Assembly (NCBI GenBank): GCA_025454275.1
Contig: JALOOS010000297.1
Location: forward strand, 1-5,735
Direction of reading: 5' to 3'
Source: Desulfobacterales bacterium
GTDB lineage: Bacteria > Desulfobacterota > Desulfobacteria > Desulfobacterales > SpSt-501
Length of the DNA: 5,735 bases
Shown: positions 5,584-5,735 of the stretch, piece after piece
How the letters are laid out: each line of letters opens with the position of its first letter
How positions within the stretch are numbered: position 1 is the first letter of the stretch
The notes under the pieces: model-generated
What the model saw: the letters and a program-made list of their open reading frames with translations, nothing else
Databases searched by the model: none
Told to the model about the DNA's origin: nothing
Program-made: the position numbers and the translations under genes

Positions 5584-5735
5584 TCGGCCATGATACGGCC
5601 CCGTGCGGGACCGGTGGCGATTGCGCGGCGCAGGTGGCCCCGGTAGATTTCAAGCTTCCCGGGAGGCGCCTCGCCGATGAGATCGGCCCATCCCATTGCC
5701 ACCGCCCGCCCGAAGGAGAGCTCCTCTGCGAGCGC
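5428..5735 (-). pseudogene. N-terminal part of the VWA gene, cut off by the 38-bp duplication; runs off the window
   Basis: Read leftward, this frame is coding-like from the window edge (ALAEELSFGRAVAMGWADLIGE...) through LATLARFEQAWEAVAAKG to LLLAAAPLLVGGDRSAAGL, where the duplication begins. Beyond it the frame turns into low-quality sequence (RCLSAETGRRPASISK...) and stops at 5163, while the genuine continuation YFEILHTLFVPEASYEEG is found in the frame of the 3136-5583 part. GTG 5702 and ATG 5696 are possible starts, but 11 sensible codons precede them without a stop or ribosome site, so the true start probably lies beyond 5735. The sequence is Leu/Ala-rich, helical, with no signal peptide. 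The two pieces are one gene; as assembled, the product would lack the VWA domain unless frameshifting or repeat loss occurs. Confidence 0.75.

Noticed and set aside
2590..5646. A plus-strand open frame of over 1000 codons opposite the VWA gene
   Set aside because: It is antisense to a gene with recognisable motifs, is Arg/Pro/Gly-rich with no domain texture, crosses the repeats, and is the expected by-product of GC-rich codon use (few stops).

Overview
The window is GC-rich throughout (roughly two thirds G+C by eye) with dense, short-spaced genes. The gene content (a MenA/UbiA-type quinone prenyltransferase, a DUF4124 envelope protein, a very large NorD/CbbO-like VWA protein) fits a high-GC Gram-negative bacterium. 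A Desulfobacterota-like (deltaproteobacterial) host is my best guess, but no marker gene here proves it.

Left half, plus strand. Bases 1-213 are the C-terminal end of a DinG/Rad3-type superfamily 2 DNA helicase. A 106-base gap follows, holding a strong sigma70-like promoter (TTGACT, 17 bases, TATATT). It appears to drive a three-gene unit: a secreted DUF4124 coiled-coil protein (320-847), a MenA-like polyprenyltransferase (883-1773) and a CPBP-family intramembrane protease (1770-2396). The last two overlap by four bases (GTGA) and are probably translationally coupled. The unit may combine membrane or envelope functions with menaquinone synthesis, but no shared function can be proven from sequence.

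Right half, minus strand. Transcription converges on a 55-base gap at 2397-2451. Bases 2452-2904 hold a conserved-looking protein of unknown function whose 5' end abuts a repeat cluster and whose best Shine-Dalgarno/ATG lies one frame off. Bases 2871-3129 contain two 97-bp direct copies (95/97 identical, period 115) of a REP-like element. The second copy extends into a near-perfect palindrome of about 126 bases centred on GACGTACT-AC-AGTACGTC, ending just past the stop of the next gene. Bases 3136-5735 hold a large NorD/CbbO-like VWA (MIDAS) gene that runs off the right edge.

The main observation is that the VWA gene is split by a perfect 38-bp tandem duplication (5390-5465). Because 38 is not a multiple of three, it shifts the frame; removing one copy rejoins the N-terminal and C-terminal parts seamlessly. 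With the possible one-base frame problem at the start of the neighbouring gene, the minus-strand half looks like a locus that is decaying, phase-variable or mis-assembled. I found no RNA genes, CRISPR arrays, transposase genes or phage genes.
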